Notes: generated by a model from the sequence alone, not told the origin. DNA of 64,000 bases from Phlebiopsis flavidoalba (GCA_035772785.1 JAOCPU010000006.1:806001-870000), one strand, 5' to 3'. Shown: positions 48,952 to 60,699, numbered from the stretch's first letter. Numbers and translations are program-made.

Positions 48952-51900
48952 ATGAAACGCCATTCTTCCACGACGATACCCACGACGACGAACAAGAACG
49001 CGAAACAGGTCCATTGCAGGTCATCAATTTTTGTCCTGCGAGCGTGGAGGTAACTGACCGCTCGTCTAGTCCAATGCGAATACGCCAGTCAAGCACGTCG
49101 TCCTCGACACCAAAAAATCTCCACGGGCGCGATGAGTGGACCCCGCAAGCTCTCTTCGCGTGGACAATCGAAAGGCCTACTCACCGGCCGCAGACTGTCG
49201 AAGCCCCCGCCGAACATCCCGGGAATGCGCCCCCGCCGGAAGGTAGTCAAGCAGAGCGTAGTAGTGACAAAGGGAAGCAGAGGGAGGAGGAGGAGAGTCT
49301 GGCCGCGCAGGATGCTCAGGAGCAGCCCCAAAAACCCCTCTTTCCCGGTCAAGTCTATCATACCCGATCCCCTAGCAGAGCTCCCATCGTGGTACTCAAA
49401 CGATGCTCACCAGTGGGACAGTCGCATCGGCGGCCCAGTTCAGAGAAGAAGTACCGCCCGCTGCACAATCCAGTAGGACCAAGGTACTACAAGAATCAAC
49501 ATCTGGCACCTTCATTAGAGAAACGACCACCGTCGGTTTTCTCTCCTTCCTTCCCTCCTATGGCCGCCAGCACGGATCGTTGCCAGACACCGCTCAAGTA
49601 CCTAGCCCAGAAAACCGTTCCCCGGCCAGTTCTCCTCTACCTACCCCGACATATCTTCTCAGCGTGCGCATCCATGACGTGAGGGTTCGGACGCGCAAAG
49701 TTTCTCAAACGGCACATGATACCGTGGACTTGCTCGACCACACTGATCCGTGGGGCACTAATTGGCACCATCAGTCCCGTACGATGTGGGACAAAACAAG
49801 AGTCGTGGGCCAGATTCCCCAGAGGTACGCCTTGTACGCTCGTCATGCTCCGGTTCCAGCTAATCGCCCAAACAGAGGTCCCACAGCTCCCACGCATGGC
49901 CGAGACGGGCAAGTTATGACATCTGGGACGCGACACCAGATGCACAGTTCGTGCCTTCACCATTGTCACAGTCGGACGTCAGCGGTGCACCTCGCCTCGG
50001 ACCCCTTGACCACGCATGTACCGCGCAGATTAAGCAAGCGCCGCAAGACGTTTTCCGAGGTCTGTTTGGGAGCAGTGATGATGGTCGTCCCTTCATGTCG
50101 CTGAGGCGGTTTCTGCCACGCTGACGGGTCCCCCACGGATGGCCTGGTGCTAGGTCGAAAAGCTGTCGCATACCGGATCTGTCATGCATCCCTCGTCAGC
50201 ATTCCAGTGCCAAACTCTCTTGCGCCACCGAAATCGGTCGTCTAAACGCTCAAAGGGTTTTGGGTCGTTTTTGGGTAGCCCTGGGACTTCAAAACGGATT
50301 CAGCGTAATTCGTCGCTCGGGACGCTCCAAAGTCGGCCAAAAGCAGCTTTCACAGCGTTGGACAATCGTCTGATGACTTTGCGCACACTGGCGCAGAGTC
50401 TCCAGTCCCCAGAAGGTCCGAGTCTCCGGAGGAGAAAGCCCCCCCAGGTATAAGGCAAGGGGACGCTGACTCGGCGTGTCCAGGCAGCGCCGACCGACGA
50501 ACCGAGGGTCTCCATTCAACGTGTGGGCCTGACGAATCCAATCACGGAAGGAGTGGCAGACGAGAGCAATCCCCCCCCCCTCGGTTGGGTCTATGGAACG
50601 ACCGCTATTCTATAGGGGACGAGCTTACGGTCGCAAATCCCGATGACGCCAAACTCCAGCAGTGCATGAGAGTTCCATGGGCCGTTGTGAACCTTCGCAC
50701 TGTTCCAGCCATTATCACGATATGAGCTTTCCGCTCCGTACCTCTCCAGAGCTTAGACTACCCGCCACCTCATCCCCCTTTCCATGGACATCCTGTTCGA
50801 GCTCCTCTTTCGGTCATTTCGGAAGGCGAAACATATATGTCCTCACCCAGAGATGCACTACCTTTCCAGTATCCAAGGGATCCCCTGTGGACGACGGCCA
50901 CCTACTACTAGTACCTCTCGGGAAGAAGAAAGAAGAGCTCTGCTCTCCCATAGCCGAGAGGCACCAGTGGTAAGCGAAAGGCGTGCTGTTACGCTCTTTT
51001 CCTGGCCGTGGGGGACCCGTTCTGCTGCTACGGTACCCCTTCCGGGAACCGCCCCATTCCGCCTCTTTCTCCACCTCTCCCGGACTTGCCACTCTCTTCC
51101 TAGATTTTTAAAGCCTTCTCTGAAATACCAAAACCGCTCCTTCCCTTATTTCAGTTGCGTCTGTGCAACGATACTACTGCCTAGGTCCTAAGCCAGAAAC
51201 CTTCTCTCCTCCCACTCTCTGTCGCTTCTCGGCCTTCCGACGCCCCCCAGGCATGAAGTTCAGCCAGAGCCCGTGGTCCTAACCCGCTCCCGAACCCAAG
51301 GCTGTGGACCAAGACCGATGCTCAGGGATGACGCGAAAGTAGAATCTAAAGCTGAACCATCTTCTCGTGCCGACATATCTGAAAGACACGCTCGTTGAAT
51401 GCTATCGAATCCTTCCTCTATTTATCAGCCCATGGCCTCATATGCGGATCATTTGCCCCGGCTCTAGGCAGTGCAGGGCGTCGATGATTGTGAACCCACC
51501 CACTCCTTATACTGCTTCTGTTCGATACCCACCCCAACTCCTCCTCCCGTCATATCTACTTCCCCTCCGAAGCCCGAACCCAAGGCGCCCGTCTCAGAAT
51601 CCCCTTCGTCCCGAAGGAAGGTTCTCGCCGCATGAGGTCCAAGCATACCGAAACATTCAAGCTCAATCAGGACGGGCCTCTGGACACGTACAGACGGTTG
51701 ACAATAGTTTCATGGCAGACGGTGAGCACTGGCATGTGGTGGAGTCGCCCAAAGGGAGAGAAGTCTTTCCCGGAAGAGTAGACGCGAGCGTGAGCGTTCG
51801 GATGATACCGAGCAACCATAACGTCGGAAGAGCAGACGGGCGGAAAAGGAGAGTGCATCTGACGAAAAGCGACCCTCAACGATTGCGCAGAGCCATACCA

Positions 51901-53006
51901 GGCAAGCCTCCAGCGGTCGCGGACGTGAAGAGGTGGCGGAACCTTCCCAGCCTCAAATTCGTACAAGCAAGGGCGCTGAGACCTCCTACTGGCTCAAGAT
52001 CGCTCGAGCAGACCACGTCGAGCCCTCCTACTCCCAGGTCCGCATGAGTAGGGAAGCTGAGGCCCTCCTACTCTCAGGTTCGTGCAAGCAGAGATGTGGA
52101 CCATTCTCAGCTCCAAGCCCGCGCCAGCAGAGACCCAGAGCCTTCGCATTCCCAGAATCGTTCAAGCAAAGAGTCTTCGCAAAGAGTGAATCTTCACATA
52201 GGAGTCTTCGCACAGGGAATCTTCGCATAGGGAGTCACCTCACAGGCGACGGTCGAGTGCACACGAAAGGCGAAGGAGTAGTCGGGAGGCACAGGCAGAT
52301 GCTACGGCGCGTTCAACTCAGACCCCGGTTATATACGCGTCCACGGCCTCATGGTACATCCACGGCTACGTCGACAGTCTCAGGCGCCAGGCTTGAGCCA
52401 CGCACATCAGTGTCTGCCTCGACGCGCCCTTCTTCTGAGTTCCAATCCGTAGCCGACATCAATGCGTTAAAGGCGAAGGATGCGTGGGAGATCGAGAGAC
52501 TCTGGAAAGGCAGAAGTATGATCTATGCGCCTGATGGGACAACGGCTAACGGGAATCGACCTCATATCAGCAGCGACTCGCGGCCGTCGACCATTATGAG
52601 CCACGACTTGCACCGCGCAAGCACCATCCCAAGCATTGGCGGTGACGCCGCCAGCGCCGTGGCTGTCCACCTACGGGTCAAGGCCATACCCTCTACACGA
52701 TGCATTCGCCTTACCATGGTGCTCACATGCCGCTACCTATCCGCAGCTTCCGGCTTCTCACTCGGAACGTGCTGCCAACGGAGTGGTGCCACATGCTGGG
52801 ACCACCGCTCGCTACGTGCAAGCCATCGAGATTCCTGCTCTCCCTCCGGTTGGCTCATCTCCGCCGAGGGCTAATCCGCTCCCCGAGCCCCCTCGTCTGT
52901 CCTGTACAAGCCGTCGCCTCTTCCGGCCTCGCTGGCCGGCTCAGGGGACGGCCCTTCTTCTCCCGACTACTGGAACCGGTATGCCGGGGTGACTGTAACC
53001 CACTGA
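48952..53006 (+). CDS. Large disordered Pro/Ser/Arg-rich protein with tandem repeats
   Basis: Not recognised. A 4-kb frameshifted coding region, inferred from continuous low-complexity, protein-like frames. Start taken at ATG 48952 (MKRHSSTTIPTTTNKNAKQV). It contains VEVTDRSSSPMR (49045-49080), a Gln/Glu-rich part DKGKQREEEESLAAQDAQEQ (49262-49320), VDLLDHTDPWGT (49725-49760), long Ser/Pro segments, two tandem repeat blocks (51935-52245) and RRSSREAQADATARSTQTPV near 52270-52330. Towards the end it has ADINALKAKDAWEIERLWKG with RSMIYAPDG (52456-52540), RPSTIMSHDLHRASTIPSIG (52582-52640), NPLPEPPR (52865-52890) and a C-terminus DYWNRYAGVTVTH with TGA at 53004-53006. The ordered ends around a disordered middle suggest a scaffold, for instance in signalling or polarity. 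Similar C-termini occur, as I recall, in other basidiomycete hypothetical proteins. Confidence 0.6.
51935..52175 (+). repeat. Degenerate 13-residue tandem repeat (39 bases per unit)
   Basis: About six successive units of the form E-P-S-Y-S-Q-V-R-x-S-R-D/E-A: EPSQPQIRTSKGA, ETSY..KIARADHV, EPSYSQVRMSREA, EA..SYSQVRASRDV (frame shifted), DHSQLQARASRDP and EPSHSQNRSSKE. The units are 36-42 bases long and diverged. They lie within the large disordered protein. Confidence 0.75.
52176..52245 (+). repeat. 15-base tandem repeat (E-S-S-H-R units)
   Basis: Follows directly on the 39-base repeats. Units such as GGAGTCTTCGCACAG, GGAATCTTCGCATAG and GGAGTCACCTCACAG (52201-52245) encode E-S-S/P-H-R, and more diverged copies precede them. 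Confidence 0.75.
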
Positions 53007-53423
53007 TACCCATAACACAACATTGCATATGGACTGTTCGCCTAGATCTGCCTGCATTTACAACAATAACTGACGATGCTTTGCCATTGACACACTTCGG
53101 GAGTCGACCATTACTTGCCATGTAGCTGTCGGATTTCTTATCTCGTTCTAACCTCAAATGGACCCAAATCGGTGTACACTTCACTACATTACTTATCCTT
53201 ACATTGTATTGTACGCATTATTATTCATGTTTTGTAATAGATTCAAACATCATTCGTTTTCAGAACAGCATAACATCGATTGAGACACGGGTATGATATG
53301 GGTACAACATGAATGGTATGGGTACAGACGAATGGTAGCAACATGTTATGATCCAGCATAGGTAAACAATACCAGAAACACATCCAGTCTCCAGAGACCG
53401 GGTATAAACGGTCGTCGAGCAAT
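53007..53423. other. AT-rich convergent intergenic region
   Basis: About 415 bases, clearly AT-richer than the genes around (53130-53260). Contains near-duplicated words such as ATGGGTACA (53298-53325). No gene is seen. Confidence 0.4.
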
Positions 53424-54441
53424 CTATCTCGCAAGGTCGATGTGCGGGTCTGTGGGGAACTTGGGCATGGGGTTAGTCCTCGAACACCCCGTCCGAGTCG
53501 AGGAATCGTCGGAGACGAGCGACCTGGGAGGACAGATACATGACGATGATCTGCATCTCGATGTCCAGGTTGAGCGCAAGAATGTCCTGGCACGCCTTGA
53601 GGCCTGCGTCCGCGTGGACACGAACATGTTACCCTCGAAGCCGAGGTGCTTCAGCGCATCGATCATCTCGCCGAACTCGGAGCACCAGCCCAGCACGCCC
53701 AGCTGCGCTTTTTGACGTCAGTGACATAAGTCGGACGGCTAGCGGAGGGAAGACGCACCTGTCCATATTGCTTGTACCGCGAGTAGAGTACGTTGGGCGC
53801 GTTCTTGAGTGCGAAGTCAACATCTCGTTCTGCTCAATGACTCCAGGCTGAGGGACGTAGGGTTCTGTCTCCGGAGGCGGCGGCGGAGGCTTTGTAACGA
53901 GTCAGCGATCGATGGAAGAAATCACATCACGGATGTGCACTCACCTCCTGCCTCGGCGGTGGGTCCTTGAACCACTCATAGCCAGAGTAGTCGACCTCGT
54001 TGTCTCCGAAGTCTACTGTCTCGGCGGGCTTGGGGTTGCCAAACTGATCCATTCTCTGGACGACTTGTGTGAGGCGAGAGGCGGCTTGAGAGAGCTTGCG
54101 TAGGTGGTCGGGTAGTGGAAAACGTCCTTGCTGTCTTCAAAGGCACGAGGCGGAGGGATGTATATATGGTAGTCGGATGGAGAGCGCGGCGCCCCGTGTG
54201 AATTATAGAGCTTTGATGAGTCGTCTGCAGCGCCCTGGATCAGTATCTGCTGCACCCAAGCAACGGATGCACGAGGCTCACGAGTATTGGATCTGGTGAA
54301 GGTCAGCCTCAGTGGTAGAGGGAGTGGGCTGGGCTGAGGATCAATGGGAGACGGGTCTCTAGATGGGTGCAGAAGCAAAAGGAATCGGGCCTGGCGCTCT
54401 CTGATGAGCCTCGTCCTGGGGATCAAAGGCGCTTCGCTCAC
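53424..54441 (-). CDS. Conserved-looking protein of unknown function
   Basis: Not recognised by name. Reading down the minus strand: LTFTRSNTREPRASVAWVQQ and ILIQGAADDSSKLYNSHGAP (54170-54305), RSPSDYHIYIPPPRAFEDSK and DVFHYPTTYAS (54080-54165), QFGNPKPAETVDFGDNEVDY with SGYEWFKDPPPRQE (53940-54055), an intron, PPPPPPETEPYVPQPGVIEQ and NEMLDFALKNAPNVLYARYK (53770-53890), a second intron near 53720-53760, then LGVLGWCSEFGEMIDALKHL and GFEGNM (53620-53715), LKACQDILALNLDIEMQIIV with MYLSSQVARLRRFLD (53485-53600), and a short tail to about 53424. The blocks are well structured and only lightly frameshifted, so this is a real gene. The first coding exon is unclear: the frame extends back to 54441, but an intron may separate it. 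Confidence 0.55.
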
Positions 54442-54689
54442 CTGACCGGGGCGACTCTCGCGTAACGCTCGTGAGTAACGGGCTGTCTTTCCTGTCGCCT
54501 AGAGCAATAGAGGCGTATGTGAGAAATGAGCGGATGTTTGTGCGTGTGTCAGCAAAGGAGCTCCGGAGCTGAGTCGGTGTGAAACGGGTAACGAGAGGCG
54601 GTAGCGAGCCCGGGATAGTGAGTTTTGGGCTGTGGGACGGCGAACGGCAGGTGAATAGAGAGTAACAGACGAGTTATCGGACCCGGTAA

Positions 54690-56262
54690 GCTTTAGGATC
54701 TACGGGTCAGTCTATGGTCAGTCCAAGAGAGAGCGAACTTACTTCGATCCGCGGTGTCACAGGGGATGATGTAGCCGACGGGCTCGAAGGCACAGGGAGA
54801 AGTGACCTTGGTAAGATTGGATATAGTGAGAGAGGCGCTGGCGACGTGGGAGAAGGTGGTATAACCTCTATCAGTGGGCTGAGGTTCGCAGCAGGGGCCG
54901 GGTGGGGGTCGAAGCCAAAACGTGTTCCTGGAGAGCCAGGAAGGAGACGGTACCACACACGGGGGTCTCGTAGGGAGATATATCGCTCACAGTAGGGAGC
55001 GTAGGGTGAGGGGGTCAGGGTCTTGGGGTCGACACGCTCCCACCTAATGAGTGGGAATGTGGGACGAGACTCTTCTGGAGAAGTCGGCGGGCAGGTGGCA
55101 AGGGGTGCGGCAATGTCTCGTGATGTTTTCGGAATCTGCGGCAGAAGGGACCGATACCGAGACATGCTCAAACGGTGCGATGTCCAAGAATGGCGTGGCC
55201 TCGAACGAGAACTCCGGAAGGTAGTGAGGATGGGGCGTGGAGGGGGTAACCTCCTTCGGGGCCAGTGGGACCCTCGTTGGTGCAGGTTCAGACGACGCAC
55301 GGCGTGTTGGAAGGAACGACTTGGGTCTGGTCAACGTGCGCAGCCGTCGCAGCCCTTTTCGAATGGGATGAAGCCCAGCTGAGGAAACCGCAAGAGAAGG
55401 AGTAATGGTCGACGGGCTGGAAGGGCGTGAAGTCGGTGGTGAGGGCGGGATAAGGTTAGGATCAGCGGAGGCGTCGTACAGAACACGGAGTGGAGAGACA
55501 GGCACGAGTTTCGGTTGTATGTCGCCACTTGTGTAGGATCTTCCTTCCGGAATGGATCACTGCTGACGAGTGCGTTAGCAGGATGATCTAGGAATGAGAC
55601 CGCCTGGATAGAGAACCTCTTGTGTTCCGGCACAAGCTTGTCCTCGCCAAGAACCGATTCGATAGTTTTGAGATAATAGGTGTTGGTCGTCAACGGCCGT
55701 AATAGATGTGCAATCGCTGTTCCGCAGCGTTACACTGTTGTTCGACGGGTCCTGCGTCGAATGGGGTGCAAGGTCTTTGACACGAGACACTGAAATATGG
55801 GGTCGAAATATCAGAGGAAAAATATGAGCTAGATAGACATTCAGCCAGGTTCCATAAATTTGACCAAGTCAGAGAACCTACGTTCAAAAGGAGAGAGGGG
55901 GCTTCGATGGCTGGACATGGGCGGTGGCACCGGTAGAGCGTCCGCTGCAGACAACTCCTCGGGGTCGATATCGACGAGATCATCGTCAGAGAAGGACAAG
56001 CGTTCCTCGTCCGAAAGTACTGAGTCGTCTGAGCTGTTATCTTGGGATTGCCTGCGAAGGTGACGCGTCGGATGCGTGAACAGCTTGCTCGAGACGCGAA
56101 GAGGGTTGCGGAGCCCTGGGGCGACTCTGGGTTGGAAGTGGGGAGGTCGTAATCATCGCGAGAGCATGCGGCCGTGCGCACAGAGCTGGCAGACCTGACG
56201 AGGAGTAAAGGAGAGGATAACTCTCCCTCGTTCTCTACAAGAGTAGGTGCATGCGTGCACAA
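54690..56262 (-). CDS. Hypothetical Ser/Pro-rich protein
   Basis: Not recognised. Minus-strand frames run from 56262 to about 54690 with composition typical of a disordered protein: LVENEGELSSPLLLVRSASS (56170-56230), DDLVDIDPEELSAADAL (55940-55990), KGLRRLRTLTRPKSFLPTRR (55300-55365) and PTRVPLAPKEVTP (55235-55275). After these come RWERVDPKTLTPSPYAPYCE (54985-55050), RYISLRDPRVWYRLLPGSPG and TRFGFDPHPAP (54895-54985), and IEVIPPSPTSPA (54845-54880). The WYRLLPGSPGTRFGFDPHP block looks like a short conserved motif. It may be the C-terminal part of a longer gene that also includes the hydrophobic segments further upstream. Confidence 0.42.
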
Positions 56263-56308
56263 GGCGTGTCCAGCCTCCTGCCGGCTCTAGGCGTCATGCA
56301 GGAGCCAA

Positions 56309-57971
56309 TCATTCCACGCTTGTAATGCGCTCGACGCGAGTCTCACCTGGTGACTGGTCCTCGGCACCAGAGTCCTTCATTTTACCGCAGGAGAGCCTGT
56401 GGAGGACGTTTGGGACTGAGATGCGGTAAACAGTCGCACGAACAAAGGCGATTAGCGCACATGGGGAAACTGCAACGAGGATAAGGTCGCTATGCACGGG
56501 TGCAGCATACCCAATCAGCGTGCCGTTCGGGGATGATCTGGGGGTAGACTCTTTGAGAAATATGTACAAGTTTAAAGCAAACAAAGAGTGAATGAGTGCA
56601 TGCTATCGTGTTAACGCGGGGATGAAGGAATGAGGGATCACCTGAGATTATCACTACCAGTTATCTCGCCTAGAGACAACGATTGGCTTGAGAGCGAGCA
56701 ATATGCTCCATGACGTTGAGATATCGCTAAGCAGCCCAAGTTCCGCACGCCTGGAGCCGTAGTCCACGGCGATCGTCACAAAAACCGATCAAGGACCTTG
56801 CAGAGACTTTGCAGGGACGCGATAATTTTCGATGAATCCCCAGGATCGATGTACGACATCTGCCGAGTATCAGGTCTGAAAGCGTGCCGTGAGCATCATA
56901 TGAACGAACGTTCTGTAGAATGCTTACGTGCTATTGGAAACAAAGCACCGTCAATTCGTGGAGTATACCGGCTCTATCAAGCCCATCCTCTACCGGACGA
57001 AATGCGAGTACGCACTTTTAGGGAGTGAATGACCCGTAGTGTTTGCATTGCTTCCCCTCTGTCTGCCTATAGGCTCAAATACATGATGAGGTCGAAAGAA
57101 AGAAATGAGGCGCTTACACCTACAATAGAACAGATTTGTAGGCGTACTGCAGCTTATGGGCAAATGTAGGCGTGCTGCAATATACGGGTAAATATGGCTA
57201 AGCAATACGTGCGTAAGCAGCCTTCAAGTGAGATGGGAGGTCGACAACCTGGTATATGCGGTTTCACAAAGTCGCTAATTCCAGTGAATTTAGTTCCAAT
57301 GGTGAGCCCATAGAGCAAACCAAAAGTTTTCAAAGCGCATGTGTGCGACAGGCTGCATTCCCTCGGAGGTAGATGATCAACGCCGATGCGACAAGAAAGT
57401 CCAGCGCAGCAACGATCGACACTCCCGTTGCGAAGAGCCACTGTGGACTCTCTTAGCCTACAGTAAATGCAGCCCATGGCGGCGTAGACACTCACCGTCG
57501 GTCCCTGGCAGGACTTGTTACGCGTTTGGCACGGATCTAGTAGACGACGAACGAGAGGCACGGAAGACATTGCCGTGTGACGTATGTTTGAACGTTGCCC
57601 AAGGTTATGGTCTGTTTCATTGCGGCGCCGAAAGAAAAGTTACAATGGGCCATAGTGATGTAACTCCAAGGATGGCAGGGAACTCTAAATATTGTCAGTG
57701 TTGTTCGGGTTCCCCAACCTTGAACGTCTGAGTCGACTACTCGCTGAGTTCTACGTCGCGGACATTGTCTGACACCACGGAAAAAGTATATTTCATATAC
57801 GTCATTCGAGTGGGGGAGTGAAGAATGTCTGGGAGAACCTCCTTTGACGAGGATGGTGGAGGTACGGAAGAAAGAAGCGCGCGCGCCCCGCCGCCTTCTT
57901 CTTCTGGCCAGCCGGCGGCGGGCGGGCCCGTCCGGGGCTGCGCCACAATGGCATTGATCCCAAATTGGCAT
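56309..57971 (-). CDS. Possible membrane protein (hydrophobic segments), unrecognised
   Basis: Tentative. Minus-strand frames contain hydrophobic stretches that could span the membrane: QTYVTRQCLPCLSFVVY (57545-57600), a frame giving FATGVSIVAALDFLVASALI (57360-57430), TFGLLYGLTIGTKFTGISDF (57260-57330) and VHSDLILVAVSPCALIAFVR (56430-56500). The multi-segment pattern followed by a Ser/Pro-rich region (54690-56262) would fit a fungal receptor-like or DUF6534-like membrane protein with a cytoplasmic tail. I could not confirm the family or join the exons, and frameshifts are likely. Confidence 0.3.
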
Positions 57972-58172
57972 GCGCCCGCCACCAGCCGCCGTCCGTCTCC
58001 CGGTCCGGGCGTCTGCACGAGGGCCGGTTCGTTTGAGTCAAGTTTCAATTTCGGGTCGAGTTAAAAGTCTTACGACACACAGAGTTTGGCATCGACTTGA
58101 TCTCGGCCGAGAGAGTTGAATTTTGTTGTATCCTCGGAAGCAACATTGGAAACTGGCGCGGTGACTACTGTA

Positions 58173-58562
58173 CAACATGACGCGAGCGTAATCGTGGGAC
58201 GATTTTTCGGAGCGGAAATTGGTGTGGATTGTTTACTGTGCATATGACGAGAGCGTAACAGTGGGACCATTTTTGGAACAAGAAAACATCAGGCAGACTA
58301 GGCAGGCGGCGGGGCGATTTTTCGAGACAAGAAAGTATCAGATGGACTGGGCAGTGTAGAACAATTCCAATTTCCGAGCAAGGGAGCAACAACATGATGC
58401 GAGCGTACGGTGGGACGATTTTCCGGGGCGGAAATTGGGTGTGGACTGTTTAATGTGCAACATGACGAGAGCGTTATCGTGGGACAATCTCTTAGAAGAA
58501 CGAGAAAATATCAGACGGACTGGGCAGCGTAGATAGAACAATTCCGAAGCAAGAGAGCAACA
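58173..58562. repeat. Tandem repeat with 217-base period (about 1.8 copies)
   Basis: Copy A (58173-58389) and copy B (58390-58562) start CAACATGA.GCGAGCGTA and share GTGGGACGATTTT, GCGGAAATTGG, GTGTGGA.TGTTTA, GACGAGAGCGTTA/TAA, AAAATATCAGACGGACTGGG / AAGTATCAGATGGACTGGG and AGAACAATTCC in the same order. Each copy is itself built of two related sub-units beginning TGACG-GAGCGTAA-GTGGGAC. No coding potential is seen. It lies just after the end of the Lnt-like gene. Confidence 0.82.
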
Positions 58563-58638
58563 AACGAGCTATGCGGCGAGTAGTAGATTAGAGAAAGGCG
58601 GTAGGAAGCTGCTCGGGACTCACCCCACGGGCTACACG

Positions 58639-60699
58639 TCAATTAAATTCCCCCTCTGGCAGACGAGCAGCCCGCCTAGCCTCCTTCCTCTTCCGCACCA
58701 TCTCAACCACCCCCCTTCACCCCCCTCAACACAAACCCCGCACCCACCTCCGTGCGCGCACCCCCCAGCACCCTCACTCATCCACCACATACCCCACCAG
58801 CGCAACGCCACACAGCGCCGCGTAAAACCGCCCCCTTGGTGTTGAGGGGTCCCGCCCATACTCATATATACCCACGTCCTCGACCCTTCCATCAAACGGG
58901 TACCCCAGCGTAGGCACAGCGCGCCACCCACGACCCGCTCCCAACCTGCACGATGATCTCCGCATGCCTCGGGCCCGCGACGCCGCTGAGCCCGCCCGGC
59001 GCCGCCCCGGAGTCCGCCGTCCGCACCACACGACGCCTGCGCCGCTCTCGCGCGCGTTCACGCGCACGCGGCGCCTGCGCCCACATCACGGCGGCGCCGA
59101 CGGTGCGGGGTGGGCCAGGTGCGCGCGGGCGCGAGGGACGACTAAGCGCGGGGCGCGCGCGTGGAGCGGCGTGAGCGCGGTGCTGTGGGCGAGGTCGAGG
59201 CAGATGGAGGCGGTGAGGCGGGGATGGGATGGGGCGTGTTTGAGCCCGTGCGGGCCCCAGCCGGGGCCTTTCCAGTCTTTGGGCTTGTGGTGAGGGGTTG
59301 AGGGTGAGGGATCGGGGGCGGGGTGGTGCCGGGGGTGGGGTGAGGACATGGATTCTGCGACTGTGTGATGTGCTGTGAGCTGTTGTAATGAAACGAGAGG
59401 CTTGGGGAAACGCACCTGGGACGAGGTTTCGTTTGTGGGGGTACTCGAGGAGCGGCGGGGGCCCTCGTTGGTGATCAAAGCAAAGGCGTTGTATGACCTG
59501 TTGCCAGGCTCGCCTTTTCTTGTCGGAGGGCACGTATTCTTCAAACGAGACTCCGATGTACTTGTTTGCCCGGCGGGCGTCAAGCCCTTGAATCCTCTTG
59601 AACGCCTCTTCTTCGCTCTGGCGGGGCTCTCGAAGCGTACGGCATTCTCGGGCCGAAAATAATGACAGTAGCAGCGCTATGTAGCCTCGCAGTCTCGGAG
59701 ATAAAGTCGTCCAACGTGGTGCCGGGGGGGTTGCCGCCCGACTTGTGAGGACCGGGCAGGGCGCAACCAACTGTAAACAGGGGGTCACGTCCACGGAGGG
59801 GGGCAATGGGGTAGTGGCAAAGAGCTTGGGAGGCAAACGTATTCTGGCAGAGGACCATGGAGCAAGGCGAGGCCAAGCCATGAGAACCGCGTGCTTCGGG
59901 ATTCTGGAAAGGACATTCCTGGATTTGATTGCAGGAGGATAGGGATGCACCGTAGCTGGAGGATGCGCGTGGTCCACCAGGCAGGCGGGTCACGGGTCCG
60001 TGCCGGGGGGGGGGACCATCGGTGCGGTTATCCTCGTCGGGGGGTCGTGCGCTGGCCCACGAGCCAATCGTCCCAGGACCCTCGGACAACACGACCCCGC
60101 CACCGCGGGTGCAGCGACCAACCCAGTCTAACCCCCCCCCAGGTGGCCAAAAAACGGGCCTGATCCAGCTCGTAGGGGCCGAGTCCGACTATGGGGGCGT
60201 ACCATGTGATCAATTGGCGAAAGGCGGGCTCACTGACGACTAGGAGGAGCCCCAACCGGAGGCCACAGGGCGGGGAAGAGGGTGAGGCGCGTCCAGTGCG
60301 CGGCGCCCGTGTAGCCGAAGCGGGTGCCGGCGAAGACGAGCGCGACAGGCAAAGGCGGACATGGCGAGCGTGAGCGCGCTCGTCGCGGCGATGGGCGACC
60401 GTTGGGCGTGTCGAGGGCCTCGAGTGCTCGGCGCGAGGTTGGCGGCGCCGGACGCGAGCGCGATGCAGGCGGCCTGGAGGCGCGGCTTTGGTGGCCCCGC
60501 CCGGGCGTGGGGCGAGGGCCAGGGGGGACGCGAGCGCGTAAAACACGACGTTGCGAGGAGGAGCGCGGGACGGCTACTAGAGAAGGGGCCGGCGTGAGGG
60601 CAAAGCTAATGCCAATGCGGTGGAGACGGCCGTGTAGACCGTCGCTGGGTGAGCGTACGCGAGCGCGAGCGACTGCAGTGCGCCATCTGTGGGAGACAT
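58639..60699 (-). CDS. Lnt-like carbon-nitrogen hydrolase (apolipoprotein N-acyltransferase-like)
   Basis: Membrane protein with a nitrilase-superfamily domain, like bacterial apolipoprotein N-acyltransferase; the fungal substrate is not known to me. From ATG 60699: MSPTDGALQSLALAYAHPAT and VYTAVSTALALALTPA form the first hydrophobic part. After scrambled membrane segments (60100-60600) come LVVSEPAFRQLITWYAPIVG and LGPYELDQA (60150-60240) and TVGCALPGPHKSGGNPPGTT with LDDFISETARLHSAATVI (59650-59790). The catalytic Glu is in PENAVRFES (59625-59660). Then EEEAFKRIQG (59590), ANKYIGVSFEEYVPSD (59530-59575), HKRNLVP with the catalytic Lys (59415-59440), and DWKGPGWGPHGLKHAPSHPR plus LTASICLDLAHSTAL with the catalytic Cys near 59200. 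Later frames give SGVAG (58975), a frame near 58880 reading FDGRVEDVGIYEYGRDPSTP with RGRFYAALCGVALVG, and a tail RKRKEARRAARLPEGEFN with TGA at 58639. All three catalytic residues are legible. The 361-codon ORF at 58892-59977 is composite and only partly in frame. Confidence 0.8.

Noticed and set aside
58892..59977. 361-codon minus-strand ORF, the longest in the window
   Set aside because: Only parts (about 59400-59660) are in the true frame of the Lnt-like gene. The rest is an Arg/Pro-rich shadow produced by GC-rich sequence and frameshifts.
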